Assembly: GCA_027577595.1 (NCBI GenBank)
Contig: JANBRJ010000062.1
Location: 1 to 64,000, forward strand
Direction of reading: 5' to 3'
Length of the DNA stretch: 64,000 nucleotides
Source: Coemansia sp. RSA 487
Taxonomy: Eukaryota; Kickxellomycota; Kickxellomycetes; Kickxellales; Kickxellaceae
This document shows positions 61,235-64,000 of this stretch, piece by piece. Below the pieces are notes generated by a model. It saw only the letters and a program-made list of their open reading frames with translations. It made no database searches and was not told where the DNA came from. The translations under genes and the position numbers were made by a program. Numbering within the stretch: the first letter of the stretch is position 1; every line of letters begins with the position of its first letter.

Positions 61235-62974
61235 ATGTATTTAAAGTATTCACTACTATTTGCTGGTTTATACGTGGGTTCGCATTATACACAGGTGGAT
61301 GGCCATTTGTTTGACCATGACAAGGTGCTAACCCCACAACGGCCTCAACAGATGCAAAGGCGGGATGGTGCATCTTTCAATGCATTTGCAGCAGCAGTCC
61401 ACGACGGAATTTTGATGAACAACGGCGAGCAGACATTTTGCGGGGTCGTCCCGTTTGACCAAGAGCATGTGTTTGTTGCAGCCAGTTGCTTTGATGTCGG
61501 CTCCAGTGAACAAGATATTATATCCGACTATCAGGTCATGCTATCAGGTCCCGGGTACGAGACACCTGCAGCAATTGGCATCGTAGGAGCAGTGCTAAAC
61601 GACAACTACAATAATGTAACATTCGCCAACAATATTGCAATCCTGACACTCGACAACGCCGATGGCCAGAAGTTCCAGAACAAAATAGGCGACTGGCCAG
61701 CAGAATGGCCATATTATTATTTCGTTCAGCACAGCCTTACAGAAGTATTGGACAAGTGGAACAGTATTGGGACTGCTGGCGCCAGCCCAACCGTAGACTT
61801 TGCGCCATGCACAGGAGCGTCTACTTTGTTTAGCGAAAACATGGGGGCACTTATCTGTAGCTCCTTGTCGCGCAAGTCGTTTATTCACTTGGAATGCAAT
61901 ACACCGTACAAGTACGTTGTTGGATCCAGTAATACAGACAGTGCGATTATTTCGTTGTACAGTTACAGCACAATTCCCAGCACAGCTGTCAACGGGTTTT
62001 GTAGTAACGATGGTGGGATCCAAAACTATTACACGAATTTGTTCAACTATATTCCGTGGGCGGAAAATGTCACGCAATCGACAATCCAGCGGTTCCATAC
62101 GGTTACTACTGGATACGAGAAGACTAGCGACGCAGGATATTCGATGGCCATACCTGGTTCCGATGCTGGGAACGATGGCTCCCAGATATACGGGTTTTAT
62201 GGAATCGACCAGAGCATTCTTGGGTCAAACACTGTGAACGGCGCGGGGTCCAACAATCATGGCCCACCGAGAGATGTTAACGAGAAGAGCGATAATACTC
62301 AGTGCAGCAGTGTAAGCACTGTGACAGAGACGGAGTATCAAACCACGACTGTCATCGATAGCAGCCAAGATTGTCCTGTAGGCAGTGGCCAAGGGACGCT
62401 TATTGGTGACTCGCTGTATGTGACAGCAACAACGGATCCGCTTGGCAACATCGAAACTTACACGTTTGTTCGAGAATCGACATCGGGCAATGTGTCTGCA
62501 GAAAACGGCACTGCTGCAGGCGATTCACCAGCCAAAACAGTGTATGTGACGGTCACAGAGTCACCGGTCACTGTTACCGTAGGAGCAGACGGTGCTAGCA
62601 CGGCAAACACTAACCCTGATTCCTCACACTCGGCGTCCGACAGCTTTTCCAGCGCAAAGGGCACAGCTACCGAGACCAATACAAAGAGCACTGATACTGA
62701 ATCGCCATCTACTTCGGACGCAGCCAGTGAGTCAGATGAGGGTAAAAGCACTGGCGCCCTTCCGCAAGGAGCAATCATTGGTATCATTGCTGCTGTAGTA
62801 TGTGTTATTTTGGCAGGCCTCGGATACTACGCTTACAGAAAACGCAAGAAGCAGAAGGCGGAACAGGAGCTGGAGCAAGCAAACATTGGACCTGCTCCAG
62901 GGGTGCAGCAGACGTACCGCACGCGTTACAATTTCACAAGCTACAGCGGTGGGCCAATGGTTTCCCCCTTTTAA
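61235..62974 (+). CDS. Diverged S1-pseudoprotease surface protein (array member 5)
   Basis: 579 residues from the ATG at 61235. Signal peptide (about 1-18), then a diverged S1-like ectodomain: CGVVPFDQEHVFVAASCFDV (His lost), FANNIAILTL (Asp lost), CNTPYKYVVGS (Ser motif lost), with GDWPAEWPYYYFVQHSLTE and IQNYYTNLFNYIPWA landmarks kept. The stalk is shorter and Ser/Asp/Glu-richer. The helix (IIGIIAAVVCVILAGLGYYAY) and tail (RKRKKQKAEQELEQANIGPAPG...MVSPF) are unrelated to members 1-4 and lack PPxY. More GC-rich than members 3 and 4. Confidence 0.82.
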   Translation: MYLKYSLLFAGLYVGSHYTQVDGHLFDHDKVLTPQRPQQMQRRDGASFNAFAAAVHDGILMNNGEQTFCGVVPFDQEHVFVAASCFDVGSSEQDIISDYQVMLSGPGYETPAAIGIVGAVLNDNYNNVTFANNIAILTLDNADGQKFQNKIGDWPAEWPYYYFVQHSLTEVLDKWNSIGTAGASPTVDFAPCTGASTLFSENMGALICSSLSRKSFIHLECNTPYKYVVGSSNTDSAIISLYSYSTIPSTAVNGFCSNDGGIQNYYTNLFNYIPWAENVTQSTIQRFHTVTTGYEKTSDAGYSMAIPGSDAGNDGSQIYGFYGIDQSILGSNTVNGAGSNNHGPPRDVNEKSDNTQCSSVSTVTETEYQTTTVIDSSQDCPVGSGQGTLIGDSLYVTATTDPLGNIETYTFVRESTSGNVSAENGTAAGDSPAKTVYVTVTESPVTVTVGADGASTANTNPDSSHSASDSFSSAKGTATETNTKSTDTESPSTSDAASESDEGKSTGALPQGAIIGIIAAVVCVILAGLGYYAYRKRKKQKAEQELEQANIGPAPGVQQTYRTRYNFTSYSGGPMVSPF

Positions 62975-64000
62975 TTCAGGGTAAGCAAATGCTTTTCCCG
63001 CGTGTAATAGTATATCAAGTGTTCGAGCCCGCAACACAAAGGCCAGAGCAAACAATCTGGCAGCATCTACACAGAAAACCCACACAAACACCACAACTTT
63101 AGTTGTTGAAAAGCGCGATAAAGAAAGCAACATCTGCAGAACACAGCTATTGAGCTAGCATCCGGTGGTAGATAGCGTGCTGGCTAGAAAAACTGGTGTG
63201 ATTCCATATGAGCGATAGTGCAGCGGTGAGCCAATACTTATTCTGTTTAACCTTTAAATACTAGCCCACTCTCTCTAGTTTCTTTTATTTTATATAACAA
63301 AAGACAACAACCCATACTTGCTGTTTCTACAAACGTTACAAGCTTATCATATCTTTGCCATGCCACAGGCAAAATAAATAAATATATTGAAAGTAAAAAA
63401 TATTGGCTTACTACTGTATTGGACAGAAAAAAAACATATATTGATCACAAGCTATATTTTTATGAGCTATTGATTTTATTTTCGATTTCTCCAAATGCAA
63501 GCAAACAACGACCTTTTTTAACCATTTATGTAATTTCAAGTTTTCATTAGTTATTTTCCATTGGTGTTTTCTAGTTATTGTACTTTGGGACATTGGGCAA
63601 GAGCTGTACATCCACGTCCATATAAAACATGCATTTGCTTATTGAACCACATACAACTTACGTTTAGCTAATGCTTGGCTTTAATCTTTATTTTTCGTGC
63701 TAGCTTATTCCACATAGCATATTTTTATATTTGTTTTTATTGCAAACTCGCTTTTGGCGCAGTTTAACTGGTTTTATTGCAATTTGACAAACCCGTGGCA
63801 CTAATGAAGGAAAGAAAAAGTAAAGGCATGAGTACAACGGGATCACATTTGCATAAAGAAAAAGATGCTAAAAGGCGGCTCCCTTATCGTCCGTGCTGTG
63901 CGCGAGAGCCATCAATAAAGATATAAAGGTTAAAAGCTACACTGCTCGCTTTTCTTTAATCATGAAAAGTTGTAAAGACAAGACAAAACATGGGGTTTCA
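62975..64000. other. Right-end intergenic, nothing recognised
   Basis: AT-rich, with short ORFs of no supported identity. No RNA gene or repeat seen up to the window edge. Confidence 0.45.

Noticed and set aside
63015-63035. A TTCGAGCC string like a tRNA T-loop
   Set aside because: No matching T-stem, acceptor stem or A-box at the right distance.

Overview
This is nuclear DNA of a fungus. The supporting genes are a CYP51 sterol demethylase, a PDR-type ABC pump, a PMT2-type protein O-mannosyltransferase, a class V myosin, the SAGA subunit SGF29, a secreted LPMO and a CBM14 chitin-binding protein. Most genes are single-exon. The few introns I can support are short (49, 110 and 218 nt). Compact genes plus expanded lineage-specific secreted families suggest an early-diverging 'zygomycete-grade' lineage, possibly Kickxellales. 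That placement is inference. I found no tRNA, rRNA, CRISPR array or recognisable transposon.

Layout. 1-5.6 kb: an edge ORF with an in-frame TAG, a tryptophan synthase beta gene whose fused alpha domain upstream is a relic, a spliced unknown gene, and CYP51. 5.6-9.1 kb: AT-rich and gene-poor, with an ORF relic and a small membrane protein. 9.1-25.9 kb: LPMO, PDR transporter, PMT, SGF29, a SANT-repeat protein with a mitochondrial-like N-terminus, a DUF3472-like secreted protein, a secreted PEBP, a DUF202 protein and a TTC36-like TPR protein. 26-31 kb: two tandem GDS-esterase-like type II membrane proteins plus a decayed third copy. 31-50 kb: a second DUF3472-like protein, myosin V, a coiled-coil protein, pyrroline-5-carboxylate reductase, several membrane or secreted proteins, a YjbQ-family enzyme, an F-box-like protein and a Nudix hydrolase. 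50.3-63 kb: an accessory, AT-rich region with a CBM14 protein and five related single-pass surface proteins.

The most striking content is that five-gene array. Four members have a trypsin-like (S1) ectodomain in which the catalytic His, Asp and Ser signatures are all replaced, then a long Ser/Thr stalk, one transmembrane helix and a short basic tail. Three of those tails end with a PPxY motif. The fifth member kept the stalk, membrane helix and tail but lost the protease-like domain. Two members are convergent and share a 492-bp inverted repeat with one mismatch. The layout resembles cell-wall sensors (Wsc/Mid2 style) with a pseudoprotease head. PMT, an LPMO and a chitin-binding protein in the same window fit a cell-surface theme, but no functional link is shown.

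Several loci show turnover: a 198-bp perfectly identical tract between the tandem esterase genes, the relic third esterase, and the decayed alpha domain of tryptophan synthase.
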